The notes: generated by a model not told the origin, from the letters alone. DNA of 64,000 bases from Flavobacterium terrae (GCF_900142035.1 NZ_FQZI01000003.1:1-64000); one strand, 5' to 3'; counted from the stretch's first letter, positions 1-8,586 are shown. Made by a program: numbers and translations.

Positions 1-1044
1 GCAGTGAATGTAGGCGCAATGTTATCCAGTACTGTAATAGTTTGCGTTTGTGTAGCGGCTTGATTACCACAATTGTCTACTAATGACCAAGTTCTAGTAA
101 TAATGTGAGATCCTTGACAAGCCCCATCGGCTACCGAATCAGTATAAGTTGCTTGTAAACCAGTTGAGCAATTATCTGCTTCATCAGTTACATCGCCCAC
201 TACTTGTACCGAAGCATCGTAGTTACATTGTGCGTCTGCATATATTGTAGTATTAGCAGGAGCAGTAAATGTAGGCGCGATGTTATCCAGTACTGTAATA
301 GTTTGCGTTTGTGTAGCGGCTTGATTACCACAATTGTCTACTAAAGCCCAAGTTCTAGTAATAATGTGTGATCCTTGACAAGCCCCATCGGCTACCGAAT
401 CAGTATAAGTTGCTTGTAAACCAGTTGAGCAATTATCTGCTTCATCAGTTACATCACCCACTACTTGTACCGAAGCATCGTAGTTACATTGTGCGTCTGC
501 ATATATTGTAGTATTAGCAGGAGCAGTAAATGTAGGCGCGATGTTATCCAGTACTGTAATAGTTTGCGTTTGTGTAGCGGCTTGATTACCACAATTGTCT
601 ACTAATGACCAAGTTCTAGTAATGATGTGTGATCCTTGACAAGCACCATCGGCTACCGAATCAGTATAAGTTGCTTGTAAACCAGTTGAGCAATTATCTG
701 CTTCATCAGTTACATCGCCCACTACTTGTACCGAAGCATCGTAGTTACATTGTGCGTCTGCATATATTGTAGTATTAGCAGGAGCAGTAAATGTAGGCGC
801 GATGTTATCCAGTACTGTAATAGTTTGCGTTTGTGTAGCGGCTTGATTACCACAATTGTCTACTAAAGCCCAAGTTCTAGTAATAATGTGTGATCCTTGA
901 CAAGCACCATCGGCTACCGAATCAGTATAAGTTGCTTGTAAACCAGTTGAGCAATTATCTGCTTCATCAGTTACATCGCCCACTACTTGTACCGAAGCAT
1001 CGTAATTACATTGTGCGTCTGCATATATTGTAGTATTAGCAGGA
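1..1044 (-). repeat. Four tandem 261-bp coding repeats
   Basis: The same block begins at 1, 262, 523 and 784 and ends at 1044, an exact spacing of 261 bp (87 codons), so the reading frame is kept. Only scattered single-base differences separate the copies. A fifth, more diverged start of the unit follows at about 1045. The array continues beyond the left edge. Each unit encodes one HYR-like immunoglobulin-type domain. Confidence 0.97.
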
Positions 1045-2171
1045 GCAGTGAATGTAGGTGGAGTATTGTCGTTAATTTTTATGTTCTGAACACAAGTTTG
1101 AAAAGGAACACCATCGTAGTATAATGTATATGTTCTATTAAAGTCAGCTCCATTACCATCTCCACAAACTATTAAATCACCACTATCACTACTAGTTATA
1201 GTAGCAATTTTTCCACAAGATTCAAATGTAAATACATCTAGTGGATTAGTAAATGCAGGTGGAATTGAGCAACTATTTGCCACAATTGGAGATAAATTAC
1301 AAGTTGCAGATGGAACACAACATGATCCAACATTTATTACCTGTGTATTAGTACTTACTGTTGGAGGAGAGTTGCTATCAGTTACTTGTAATGTCACAGA
1401 ATATGAACCAGCCCCTCCTAAATTTGAAAAATCAAGTGTAAGAAGTGATCCTGAAAAAGGTGATCCTGGTATAGGATTTCCATTTTTGGTAATAATCCAG
1501 CTGTAGCTGTATGGAGTTACTCCTCCACTTGTAGTTGAACCATTAAAAACATAGGTTTGAGCAAAATTATTTGGTGGACATGAACCAACAGCTGTGAAAT
1601 TTACACTCAAAGGAGTAATTACAACAAAGTTGGTATCTATGTTATATTTAAAACAGTGAGGCCCAACATCACAATTTCCGAGGTTACAAACATTATTGCC
1701 AGCGGAATTTCCCCATCCAATAAAAATATTTCTTAAAGATAGTGATGTGCCACATGTCCAAGAAATGGGACTGCCAACAAGTGGAATGTAAAGATTATAA
1801 GTGCCAGAATTAAAAGTGTTACAAGTTTCGAAATTGATAGGTGAATTATATACCCCATTAACATAGATATCCGCACTTATTTGAATACCATATCGAGTTG
1901 TTGCATTTTGATCTAAAGTAACTTTTAAATAGCCATTCATAATATCTCCGCTATTACAAGTACTAGGAAGGGGAAGATAACCCCCATTTCCATCGGATGT
2001 CGCAGAAACCAATTCAACTTTCTGTATACTAATATCATTAGAAGAACAGTTGTTACAGTTGTATGGATTTTGCGAAAAAGCAATGGTTGTGCATAATAGC
2101 ACAAAGAACAGGAAGAAATTTTGCTTGCGGTTTGGTGTCGTTTGCAAAAAAGTAAAATTTTCCATAAACAT
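1..2171 (-). CDS. Secreted HYR-like repeat surface protein, 3' part outside the window
   Basis: The frame is open from an ATG at 2171 (a second in-frame ATG is at 2165) to the left edge, 723 codons with no stop. It starts with a signal peptide (hydrophobic core about residues 18-33, probable cleavage near AFSQ). Next comes a Cys-containing N-terminal domain of about 170 residues, then a PKD-like domain near residues 190-290, then 87-residue repeats with the HYR-like signature DNIAPTFTAPANTTIYADAQ and paired cysteines. Four full 261-bp repeats lie in the window and the array continues past the edge. Proteins of this build in Flavobacteriaceae are usually exported by type IX secretion and carry a C-terminal sorting domain, which cannot be seen here. 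An adhesin or gliding-associated role is an inference. Confidence is high for the architecture, low for function. Confidence 0.85.
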   Translation of the reverse strand, partial: MFMENFTFLQTTPNRKQNFFLFFVLLCTTIAFSQNPYNCNNCSSNDISIQKVELVSATSDGNGGYLPLPSTCNSGDIMNGYLKVTLDQNATTRYGIQISADIYVNGVYNSPINFETCNTFNSGTYNLYIPLVGSPISWTCGTSLSLRNIFIGWGNSAGNNVCNLGNCDVGPHCFKYNIDTNFVVITPLSVNFTAVGSCPPNNFAQTYVFNGSTTSGGVTPYSYSWIITKNGNPIPGSPFSGSLLTLDFSNLGGAGSYSVTLQVTDSNSPPTVSTNTQVINVGSCCVPSATCNLSPIVANSCSIPPAFTNPLDVFTFESCGKIATITSSDSGDLIVCGDGNGADFNRTYTLYYDGVPFQTCVQNIKINDNTPPTFTAPANTTIYADAQCNYDASVQVVGDVTDEADNCSTGLQATYTDSVADGACQGSHIITRTWALVDNCGNQAATQTQTITVLDNIAPTFTAPANTTIYADAQCNYDASVQVVGDVTDEADNCSTGLQATYTDSVADGACQGSHIITRTWSLVDNCGNQAATQTQTITVLDNIAPTFTAPANTTIYADAQCNYDASVQVVGDVTDEADNCSTGLQATYTDSVADGACQGSHIITRTWALVDNCGNQAATQTQTITVLDNIAPTFTAPANTTIYADAQCNYDASVQVVGDVTDEADNCSTGLQATYTDSVADGACQGSHIITRTWSLVDNCGNQAATQTQTITVLDNIAPTFT

Positions 2172-2507
2172 CGCGTTTTAGTTAAAAAAATAGATAACGA
2201 GTCGGTTATAGCTGAAATAAGCTATAACAGAACAAATCAGTAATAAATCTGTAAAGGATTTTGGATTAAAATGAAATTGTAAATTCCGCGATGTGGTATT
2301 GTGAATTTACTATTTTAGGAAATCTGTTAAAGCATTTTTATTATCTTTAACAATGCTAAATTATTACTTTAAATAAAATAGTGTTCATCGCTTTTGCTTT
2401 TTTCGATAAAATCACAAATATTATCCATGAAGTAACAGTTTTTTTATAAAAGATATATTTATATAGCTTTTTTAAGTGTTTAACTTATAACTATTTAAAG
2501 TTAGAGT
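2172..2507. other. Divergent intergenic region with a perfect inverted repeat
   Basis: This 336-bp AT-rich gap separates the repeat protein (minus) from the SixA-like gene (plus). It contains a perfect 9-bp inverted repeat, gttatagct and agctataac, with a 6-base spacer at 2205-2228, about 35 bases upstream of the repeat-protein start. A weaker inverted repeat (gttaaag / ctttaac) lies near 2330-2355. No ORF of convincing coding character is seen, and no clear -7 box could be assigned to either gene. Confidence 0.6.
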
Positions 2508-2990
2508 ATGAAATCATTAATTTTAGTTAGACATGCAAAGTCTAGTTGGGAATTTGGAGTGTCAGATAAACAAAGACCCTTAGAAGAAAAAGGAATTATA
2601 GCTATTCAAAAAGTGGCACAAGAGGTTGTGGGTATTTTACCTAATGATTTAGTGTTTTGGTCTAGTACAGCTTTAAGAGCATCAAGCACATCAATAATTT
2701 TTTGTAAAACAATAAATATAGATACTTCAAAAATCAATTTTATTGATAAGTTATATACATTCGACGAGAGCCAATTAGAATTTGAAATCAAGAAATGTGA
2801 CGATAAAATAAATAATTTAATTCTTTTTGGACATAATGAGGCTATTACAAATTTTGTCAATAAATTTGGAAATAAATATATTGAGAATGTTCCTACGGCT
2901 GGATTTGTATACTTAGAATTTGAGCAAAGTAGTTGGAAAAATATTAACAAAGGAAAAACGATTAAGACAATTTTCCCCAAAGAAATTTAA
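2508..2990 (+). CDS. SixA-like histidine phosphatase
   Basis: This is a 160-residue member of the histidine phosphatase superfamily. The N-terminal RHAKSS motif places the nucleophile at His9 and its partner Arg at 8. A second conserved His lies at about residue 109 in LFGHNEA. The length fits the SixA family (about 160 residues), which removes phosphate from phosphohistidine in signalling proteins; the substrate here is unknown. It is the first gene of a tight block: ppk1 starts 3 bases after its stop and ppx follows. That placement suggests a link to phosphate or polyphosphate handling, which is an inference. Confidence 0.85.
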   Translation: MKSLILVRHAKSSWEFGVSDKQRPLEEKGIIAIQKVAQEVVGILPNDLVFWSSTALRASSTSIIFCKTINIDTSKINFIDKLYTFDESQLEFEIKKCDDKINNLILFGHNEAITNFVNKFGNKYIENVPTAGFVYLEFEQSSWKNINKGKTIKTIFPKEI

Positions 2991-2993
2991 TGA

Positions 2994-5111
2994 ATGTCAT
3001 TTACGGAAAACCGATATATAGATAGAGAGAAGAGCTGGTTAGCATTTAATTTTAGAGTATTACAAGAAGCTGCAGATGAAAAAGTACCTTTACTTGATAG
3101 AATGAGGTTTTTAGGTATTTTTTCAAATAATTTAGATGAATTTTTTAGAGTAAGATATGCTGCAATACGTCGTTTAAATATGACAGGAAATACAAATGAA
3201 GATTTGTTAGGAGGTATTTCTTCTCAAAAGCTTTTGAAAGATATTACAGAAACGGTAATTGATCAACAATCTGAAAGTTTACGTATACTAAGCATTATTG
3301 AAAAAGAACTAGAAAACGAGGGAATTTATATTATTAACGAAAATGATGTTAATAAGGAGCAACAGATTTTTTTAAAAGAGTTTTTTAATCAAAAAGTAAG
3401 TCCAGAGCTAGTTACTATTATCTTGAATGACCTTGATGAATTTCCCTTATTAAAAGACACTTCTGGATACTTGGCAGTAAAACTTGTTATGACTCCAACT
3501 GAAAATTCTTCTTTATTAGAGAAAATTAAAGTAAAAAAAGATATACGATATGCTGTTATAGAAATTCCAAAAACAATCAACAGGTTTGTTGTTTTACCTT
3601 CTAATAATGATAAACAACATATTATATTGCTTGATGATGTTATTAGATATAATCTACATAAAATCTTTAATATTTTCGATTATGAGAGTATTTCTGCTCA
3701 CATGATTAAAATTACAAGAGATGCTCAGTTAGAGTTAGATAGTGATTTAAATAAAAGTTTTATCGAAAAAATTTCTTCAAGTGTAAAAGATAGAAGAATT
3801 GGAGAGCCTGTGAGATTTATTTATGACCAAACTATAGATAAAGATACACTTAAATTCTTTCTTCGTAAGATGGGAATTGATTCAAAAGATAGTATTATTC
3901 CCGGAGGTCGTTATCATAACAGAAGAGATTACATGGACTTTCCTAATCTAGGAAGGTATGACCTGCTTTATAAAGTTAATGCTCCTCTTCCAGTAGATGG
4001 ATTAAATCTTGATGGTAGTATTCTTAAAATGATTGATAAAAGAGACTATCTTGTCAATGCACCATATCAATCATTTTCTTATATCATCAAGTTTTTGCGT
4101 GAAGCAGCTTTAGATCCAAGGGTAACAGCCATTAAGATAACATTATATCGTTTAGCTAAGAACTCTCAAATTGTAAGTTCATTGATAAATGCTGCAAAAA
4201 ACGGAAAAAAAGTAACTGTACAAATAGAACTCCAAGCCCGTTTTGATGAAGCAAGTAACATTTCTTATGCAGAAATGATGCAAACTGAAGGTATTGAGTT
4301 AATTTTTGGCGTGAAAGGATTAAAAGTTCACAGTAAAATATGTTTAATTGAGAGAATTAATGAAGAAGGTAAATTACGCAGATACGGATTTATTTCTACT
4401 GGAAATTTTAATGAATCCACTGCAAAAGTATATACCGATGTAACATTATTGACGGCTCATCAGCAAATTTTAAAAGAGGCTTCTAAAGTTTTTGAATTTT
4501 TCCAAATCAATTACAGAGTTCATAGATATAAACATTTAATTATATCTCCACACTATACACGTAGTCGTTTTTATAAGTTGATTGATCGCGAGATTTTAAA
4601 TGCGTCATTGGGTAAGCCAGCGTATATTAAACTTAAAATGAATAGTTTGTCCGATTATAAAATGATCGATAAACTATATGATGCAAGTAGAGCAGGAGTT
4701 AAAGTACAGCTTATAATTAGAGGAATTTGTTCTTTAATTCCCGGAGTAAAAGGGATGAGTGAAAATATAGAAGCGATTTCAATTGTCGATGCTTATTTAG
4801 AACATTCTAGAGTCTATATTTTCTGCAATAACGATAATCCAGATATTTATATTTCATCGGCAGATTTTATGACAAGAAATTTAGATAGTAGAGTAGAAGT
4901 AACTTGTCCAATTTATGATGAAAATATAAGAAAAGAGTTGCTTGAAACTTTTGATATAGGTTGGAAAGCGAATGTGAAAGCACGTTATCATTCAGAAAAA
5001 TTAGATAACAAGTATAGAGTCCGTGGAGATAATCCAGTTTTTAGAGCACAACACGAAATGTACAAGTACTATCAAAATAAAATTGAAGTTATAACCGAAA
5101 AGCAACTGTAG
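2994..5111 (+). CDS. ppk1: Polyphosphate kinase 1
   Basis: Polyphosphate kinase reversibly transfers the ATP gamma-phosphate onto a growing polyphosphate chain. The 705-residue length is normal for PPK1. The N-terminal domain begins with REKSWLAFNFRVLQEA and the IFSNNLDEFFRVR segment typical of the family. The autophosphorylated histidine is His446 in KVHSKICL, and the second catalytic histidine is about residue 604 in LEHSRVYIF. The ATG at 2994 follows the upstream stop by 3 bases, so translation is likely coupled. The exopolyphosphatase gene comes 22 bases downstream, so synthesis and breakdown of polyphosphate sit in one operon. Confidence 0.97.
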   Translation: MSFTENRYIDREKSWLAFNFRVLQEAADEKVPLLDRMRFLGIFSNNLDEFFRVRYAAIRRLNMTGNTNEDLLGGISSQKLLKDITETVIDQQSESLRILSIIEKELENEGIYIINENDVNKEQQIFLKEFFNQKVSPELVTIILNDLDEFPLLKDTSGYLAVKLVMTPTENSSLLEKIKVKKDIRYAVIEIPKTINRFVVLPSNNDKQHIILLDDVIRYNLHKIFNIFDYESISAHMIKITRDAQLELDSDLNKSFIEKISSSVKDRRIGEPVRFIYDQTIDKDTLKFFLRKMGIDSKDSIIPGGRYHNRRDYMDFPNLGRYDLLYKVNAPLPVDGLNLDGSILKMIDKRDYLVNAPYQSFSYIIKFLREAALDPRVTAIKITLYRLAKNSQIVSSLINAAKNGKKVTVQIELQARFDEASNISYAEMMQTEGIELIFGVKGLKVHSKICLIERINEEGKLRRYGFISTGNFNESTAKVYTDVTLLTAHQQILKEASKVFEFFQINYRVHRYKHLIISPHYTRSRFYKLIDREILNASLGKPAYIKLKMNSLSDYKMIDKLYDASRAGVKVQLIIRGICSLIPGVKGMSENIEAISIVDAYLEHSRVYIFCNNDNPDIYISSADFMTRNLDSRVEVTCPIYDENIRKELLETFDIGWKANVKARYHSEKLDNKYRVRGDNPVFRAQHEMYKYYQNKIEVITEKQL

Positions 5112-5133
5112 TTTTTTATACGATTAATGATTT

Positions 5134-6024
5134 ATGATTACAATTAAAAAATATGCCGCAATCGATATTGGATCAAATGCAATGCGTTTGTTGGTAACTA
5201 ATGTTGTTGAACAAGAAGGTAAGGAAACACAGTTTAATAAAAGTGCTTTATTTAGAGTACCTATTCGTCTTGGACAAGATGCTTTCACCGTTGGCGAAAT
5301 TACAGAAGAGAATATTGATCGTATGATTGATGCGATGAAAGCTTTTAAACTTTTAATGAAAGTATATAAGGTTGAACGTTATATGGCTTGCGCAACTTCT
5401 GCTATGAGAGAGGCTTATAATGGAAAAGAAGTTACAGATATTATAAAAAAGAAAGCCGAAATTAAAATTGAGATCATCGACGGAAAAAAAGAAGCGGCAA
5501 TTATTGCTGCATCAGATTTGAATCATTTTATAAAAACAGATGCAACTTATTTGTATGTTGATGTTGGAGGGGGTAGTACTGAGTTTTCTTTATTTAGTGA
5601 AGGAAAAATGATTGCTTCAAAATCATTCAAGAATGGTACAGTTCGTTTATTGAATAATATGGTTAATGATGTGGTCTGGGTTGAAATTGAAAAATGGATA
5701 AAAACCCATACTGAAGATTATGACAATATTACTTTAATAGGTTCTGGCGGAAACATCAATAAAATATTCAAATTGTCTGGCAAAATGCAAGATAAGCCTT
5801 TGTCTTACATTTATCTTAATACTCAATATCAGTATTTGAATTCTCTAACTTATGAGCAGCGAATTGCTGAATTAGCTCTGAATACTGACCGTGCTGACGT
5901 TATTATTCATGCATTACGTATTTATTTGAATGCTATGAAATGGAGTAAAGCAAATAAAATCTATGTTCCTAAAATTGGACTTTCAGACGGTATTGTAAAA
6001 GCAATGTATTACGATAAAATATGA
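5134..6024 (+). CDS. ppx: Ppx/GppA-family exopolyphosphatase
   Basis: This 296-residue protein belongs to the ASKHA-fold Ppx/GppA family, which releases phosphate from the ends of polyphosphate or hydrolyses pppGpp. The phosphate-1 loop AAIDIGSNAMRLLV is at residues 8-21 and the glycine-rich DVGGGSTEF loop is near residue 150. It has the short form, without the C-terminal HD-like domain of the E. coli enzyme (about 510 residues). The position just after ppk1 favours exopolyphosphatase over pppGpp hydrolase. It is convergent with dnaX, with 17 bases between the stops. Confidence 0.93.
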   Translation: MITIKKYAAIDIGSNAMRLLVTNVVEQEGKETQFNKSALFRVPIRLGQDAFTVGEITEENIDRMIDAMKAFKLLMKVYKVERYMACATSAMREAYNGKEVTDIIKKKAEIKIEIIDGKKEAAIIAASDLNHFIKTDATYLYVDVGGGSTEFSLFSEGKMIASKSFKNGTVRLLNNMVNDVVWVEIEKWIKTHTEDYDNITLIGSGGNINKIFKLSGKMQDKPLSYIYLNTQYQYLNSLTYEQRIAELALNTDRADVIIHALRIYLNAMKWSKANKIYVPKIGLSDGIVKAMYYDKI

Positions 6025-6041
6025 TGTTTTTCTAATTTGAT

Positions 6042-7780
6042 TTATAAATCCAAATCAAACATTTTTTTAAGAAGTTCTAGAGCGGGATTTATTTCTTTTA
6101 AGCGATTGTATTTTTCTTCAACTGTGAATGCTTTTTTGCTTTCAATAGCTTCATTAATAATAATTTCTATTGTAATGTTGTGGTTGTGAAGTTTACCTCT
6201 TAAGTAACCTAATAAATCATGCTTTTCACCATCAAAGTCAATTTTTGAGCTTTCATTTGGTAATTCATGGTAAATTGTTGTGCCTTCAAGTTTAGGATCA
6301 TTTATCAATAACAAAGATTCTAAAATTTTATATCCTTTGTTGCCTAATTTTTGAGCATACTTTATCCATTGCTCCTGCATTTGAGTTTCAGTAAATGGCT
6401 CAGTAGGTAAATCTTCGTGATGTTTTTGTTCAGGTTTTAATTGTGCTTCAAGCTCTCTCTTTGCACGAATACTTGATAATGACAGTGCAGAAACCTTTGG
6501 CTGATTTGAAACAGGAGCTTGATTTATAGGGGTTTCAACTGGTTTTTGTACAACTTCGTTTTTTGTTGGAATTTCTGATTTTTCATCAACTATTGTAACT
6601 TCAGCATTATTTTGAGTTTGTGTTGTTACAGTTGAAGGTTGAGTTTTTACTTCAGTAATTGAATAGCCTGAATTCCTAAAATACGTTGGAGGAATTATAA
6701 AGGACTTAGCTTTTTTTTTTCTCCATCAAAAGTGATAGAGGCAAGTTGCATTAAACATAATTCAACTAATAATCGTTGATTTTGTGAAGCTTTATATTTT
6801 AAGTCGCAATCGTTTGCTAAATCAATTCCTTGTAATAAAAACTCTTGAGAAGCTTTTTGTGATTGTTCACCATATAATTTTTGAGCATGTTCTCCAGCTT
6901 CAAGTAAGGATAAAGTTGCAGGGTTTTTACAAACTAATAAATCTCTAAAGTGTGAAGCTAGTCCTGCAATAAAATGATGTCCATCAAACCCTTTAGCCAA
7001 AATATCATTGTAAGCTAAAAGCAAATCAGGTATTTTATTTTCAAGAATTAGATTAGTAACATTTATATAGTAATCAAAATCTAAAACATTTAAATTTTCG
7101 GTTACCGCTTGTCTTGTCAAGTTATTACCACAATATGAAACAACTCTATCAAAAATAGATAAAGCATCACGCATTGCACCATCAGCTTTTTGAGCAATAA
7201 TGTGTAAAGCATCATCTTCAAAAGAAACTCCTTGGCTTTGTGCTACTTCAGCAAGGTGTTCTTTAGCATCTTTAACTGTAATTCTTTTAAAATCAAAAAT
7301 TTGACAACGTGATAAAATCGTCGGTATAATTTTATGTTTTTCGGTAGTTGCTAATATAAAAATAGCATGTCTTGGTGGTTCTTCTAATGTTTTTAAAAAT
7401 GCATTAAAAGCAGCTTGAGACAACATATGTACCTCATCAATTATATATACTTTGTATTTACCTGTTTGAGGCGGAATTCTAACTTGATCAATTAGATTTC
7501 GAATATCGTCAACAGAGTTATTTGATGCAGCATCTAATTCAAAAACATTAAATGCAAAATCCTCATTTGGATCATCATAACCTTCTTGATTGATTTTACG
7601 AGCTAAAATACGTGCGCAAGTTGTTTTTCCAACTCCACGAGGCCCAGTAAATAATAAAGCTTGTGCTAGATGATTGTTTTCAATGGCGTTTAATAAGGTA
7701 TTGGTAATAGCTTGCTGTCCCACAACATCTTTAAATGTTTGTGGACGGTATTTACGTGCCGATACTATAAACTGTTCCAT
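6042..7780 (-). CDS. dnaX: DNA polymerase III subunit tau (dnaX, read through a -1 frameshift)
   Basis: The clamp-loader subunit is encoded in two overlapping frames. The first (7780-6695) carries the AAA+ ATPase: Walker A GPRGVGKTT at about residues 46-54, Walker B YIIDEVHML, and the SRC motif of sensor 1. The second frame is open without a stop from about 6713 to 6042. It encodes a proline/glutamine-rich linker and a conserved C-terminal domain ending with NPALELLKKMFDLDL, as in Bacteroidetes tau. A -1 shift on the A run at 6711-6720 joins them into a 579-residue protein. The four zinc-binding cysteines usual after Walker A in other bacteria are absent. Either frameshifting is programmed or one A is missing from the assembly. 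A promoter is seen at 7797-7827. Confidence 0.85.
6695..7780 (-). CDS. dnaX: DNA polymerase III subunit gamma-like product (unshifted dnaX frame)
   Basis: Without a frameshift, translation from the ATG at 7780 ends at a stop at 6697-6695 after 361 residues. The product has the ATPase domain, lid and oligomerisation domain but lacks the linker and C-terminal polymerase/helicase-binding part. This matches what the E. coli gamma subunit is to tau. The last seven residues (KKKLSPL) come from the alternative frame after the A run. If the A run is really eleven bases long, this product would not exist and only the 579-residue protein would be made. Confidence 0.6.
   Translation of the reverse strand: MEQFIVSARKYRPQTFKDVVGQQAITNTLLNAIENNHLAQALLFTGPRGVGKTTCARILARKINQEGYDDPNEDFAFNVFELDAASNNSVDDIRNLIDQVRIPPQTGKYKVYIIDEVHMLSQAAFNAFLKTLEEPPRHAIFILATTEKHKIIPTILSRCQIFDFKRITVKDAKEHLAEVAQSQGVSFEDDALHIIAQKADGAMRDALSIFDRVVSYCGNNLTRQAVTENLNVLDFDYYINVTNLILENKIPDLLLAYNDILAKGFDGHHFIAGLASHFRDLLVCKNPATLSLLEAGEHAQKLYGEQSQKASQEFLLQGIDLANDCDLKYKASQNQRLLVELCLMQLASITFDGEKKKLSPL
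6710..6720 (-). promoter_or_regulatory. Slippery A-run in dnaX, possible programmed -1 frameshift site
   Basis: On the minus strand ten A (6720 to 6711) are followed by G (6710). In the reading frame this reads GAA AAA AAA AAG, so it contains A AAA AAG, the same heptamer used in E. coli dnaX. A 6-bp inverted repeat (aattcc / ggaatt, plus strand 6671-6696) with a 14-base loop starts about 13 bases downstream. GGAG lies just 5' of the run. Long A runs can also slip during transcription, as in Thermus dnaX. Confidence 0.6.
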
Positions 7781-7796
7781 AAATTGTAATCAAGTA

Positions 7797-7827
7797 CAAA
7801 TATAGAAGTTGGAATATCAAAACACAA
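7797..7827 (-). promoter_or_regulatory. Promoter of dnaX
   Basis: On the minus strand TATATTTG occupies 7804-7797 and TTG lies at 7827-7825, a spacing of 20 bases. This is close to the Bacteroidetes consensus TTG-N19-TAnnTTTG. The dnaX ATG is 16 bases beyond the -7 box. It is the best two-box match I found in the window. Confidence 0.65.
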
Positions 7828-7878
7828 ACCGCTATGTAGAAATAAAAGAAAAGTTATTCACAAAAGGAATTTTACTTA

Positions 7879-8181
7879 TTACAATTCTTTTCTCCCTTTT
7901 ATTGAAAGTCCAATAAGAAATCTAGCTGAATCACATTCTGAATTAGCAGAATATCCAGATACAAAAACTCCTTTTTGCCCAGATTTTGATTTGATCCCAT
8001 ATACAGTAGCCTCATCATCTGCACTTGAATCTCCTTCATATCTAAAAATGTGAACTATCTCAAAATCATGTGGGTTAGATATAAAATCCTTTTTATTTAT
8101 ATTGTAATCTATATCAAAACCTAAAATTTTAAGTTCCTCAAGAGCATTCGAAACACTTTCGTAATTATATGTGTGTATCAT
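7879..8181 (-). CDS. Small conserved Bacteroidetes protein
   Basis: This 100-residue protein has no signal peptide or membrane segment. The central part, with [18 protein letters not shown] spacing (here [14 protein letters not shown]) and [17 protein letters not shown], resembles a family of about 100-residue Bacteroidetes proteins often labelled phosphoribosylpyrophosphate synthetase in databases. It has none of the PRPP synthetase motifs, so that label is probably wrong. Function is unknown. A TATATTTG box at 8207-8200 on the minus strand sits 19 bases upstream of the ATG and suggests its own promoter. Confidence 0.75.
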   Translation of the reverse strand: MIHTYNYESVSNALEELKILGFDIDYNINKKDFISNPHDFEIVHIFRYEGDSSADDEATVYGIKSKSGQKGVFVSGYSANSECDSARFLIGLSIKGRKEL

Positions 8182-8269
8182 AATTTATTGATAATTAATC
8201 AAATATAAATTTACGAAAAATATACTGCATGTTATCGTATTTGTAGAAATTAACATTCAAGAATTATTG

Positions 8270-8277
8270 TACCTTTG
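8270..8277 (+). promoter_or_regulatory. -7 box of the RNase P RNA promoter
   Basis: TACCTTTG lies 4-5 bases upstream of the expected 5' end of the RNase P RNA. No TTG was found at the usual 19-23 base spacing upstream. Confidence 0.55.
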
Positions 8278-8280
8278 ACA

Positions 8281-8586
8281 CGCAGACCGCCTTATCGTCC
8301 AATCTTTAAGTTTGGGAGGAAAGTCCGGACACCACAGAGTAAGCATAGCGGGTAACGCCCGTCCGTCGTGAGGCGAGGACAAGTGCAACAGAAAGTATGT
8401 ACAGGTAATGCTGTAGTGAAACCAGGTAAACTCTATGCGGTGAAATGCCATGTATATCAGCAGTTAAGAGTTACTCGCTCGTTGCTGAGGGGTAGGCAGC
8501 TCGATCTTACAAGTAATTGTAAGGCTAGATAAATGATAAGGCTACATTTTTATGTAGACAGAATCCGGCTTATAGGTCTGCTTTTT
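8281..8586 (+). ncRNA. rnpB: RNase P RNA (bacterial class A)
   Basis: This is the catalytic RNA that removes 5' leaders from tRNA precursors. The conserved 5' core GAGGAAAGTCCGGACACCAC is near 8316, ACAGAAA near 8389, GTGAAACCAGGTAAACTC near 8417, and the 3' core ACAGAATCCGGCTTATAGGTC near 8559. The terminal P1 helix is a perfect 7-bp pairing of GCAGACC (8282-8288) with GGTCTGC (8575-8581). A run of T starting at 8582 follows and can serve as terminator. The spurious minus-strand ORF across it should be ignored. Confidence 0.96.

Noticed and set aside
1..1044. Repeats as a CRISPR array or mobile element
   Set aside because: The unit is 261 bp, in frame and entirely coding, without spacers, inverted ends or transposase.
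6036..6068. Hairpin tttgattt/aaatcaaa with a T run as a ppx terminator
   Set aside because: The stem has only two G-C pairs and overlaps the end of dnaX; too weak to annotate.
8257..8451. Minus-strand ORF across the RNase P RNA
   Set aside because: It lies wholly in rnpB, which is certain from its core sequences and P1 helix; the peptide has no coding character.
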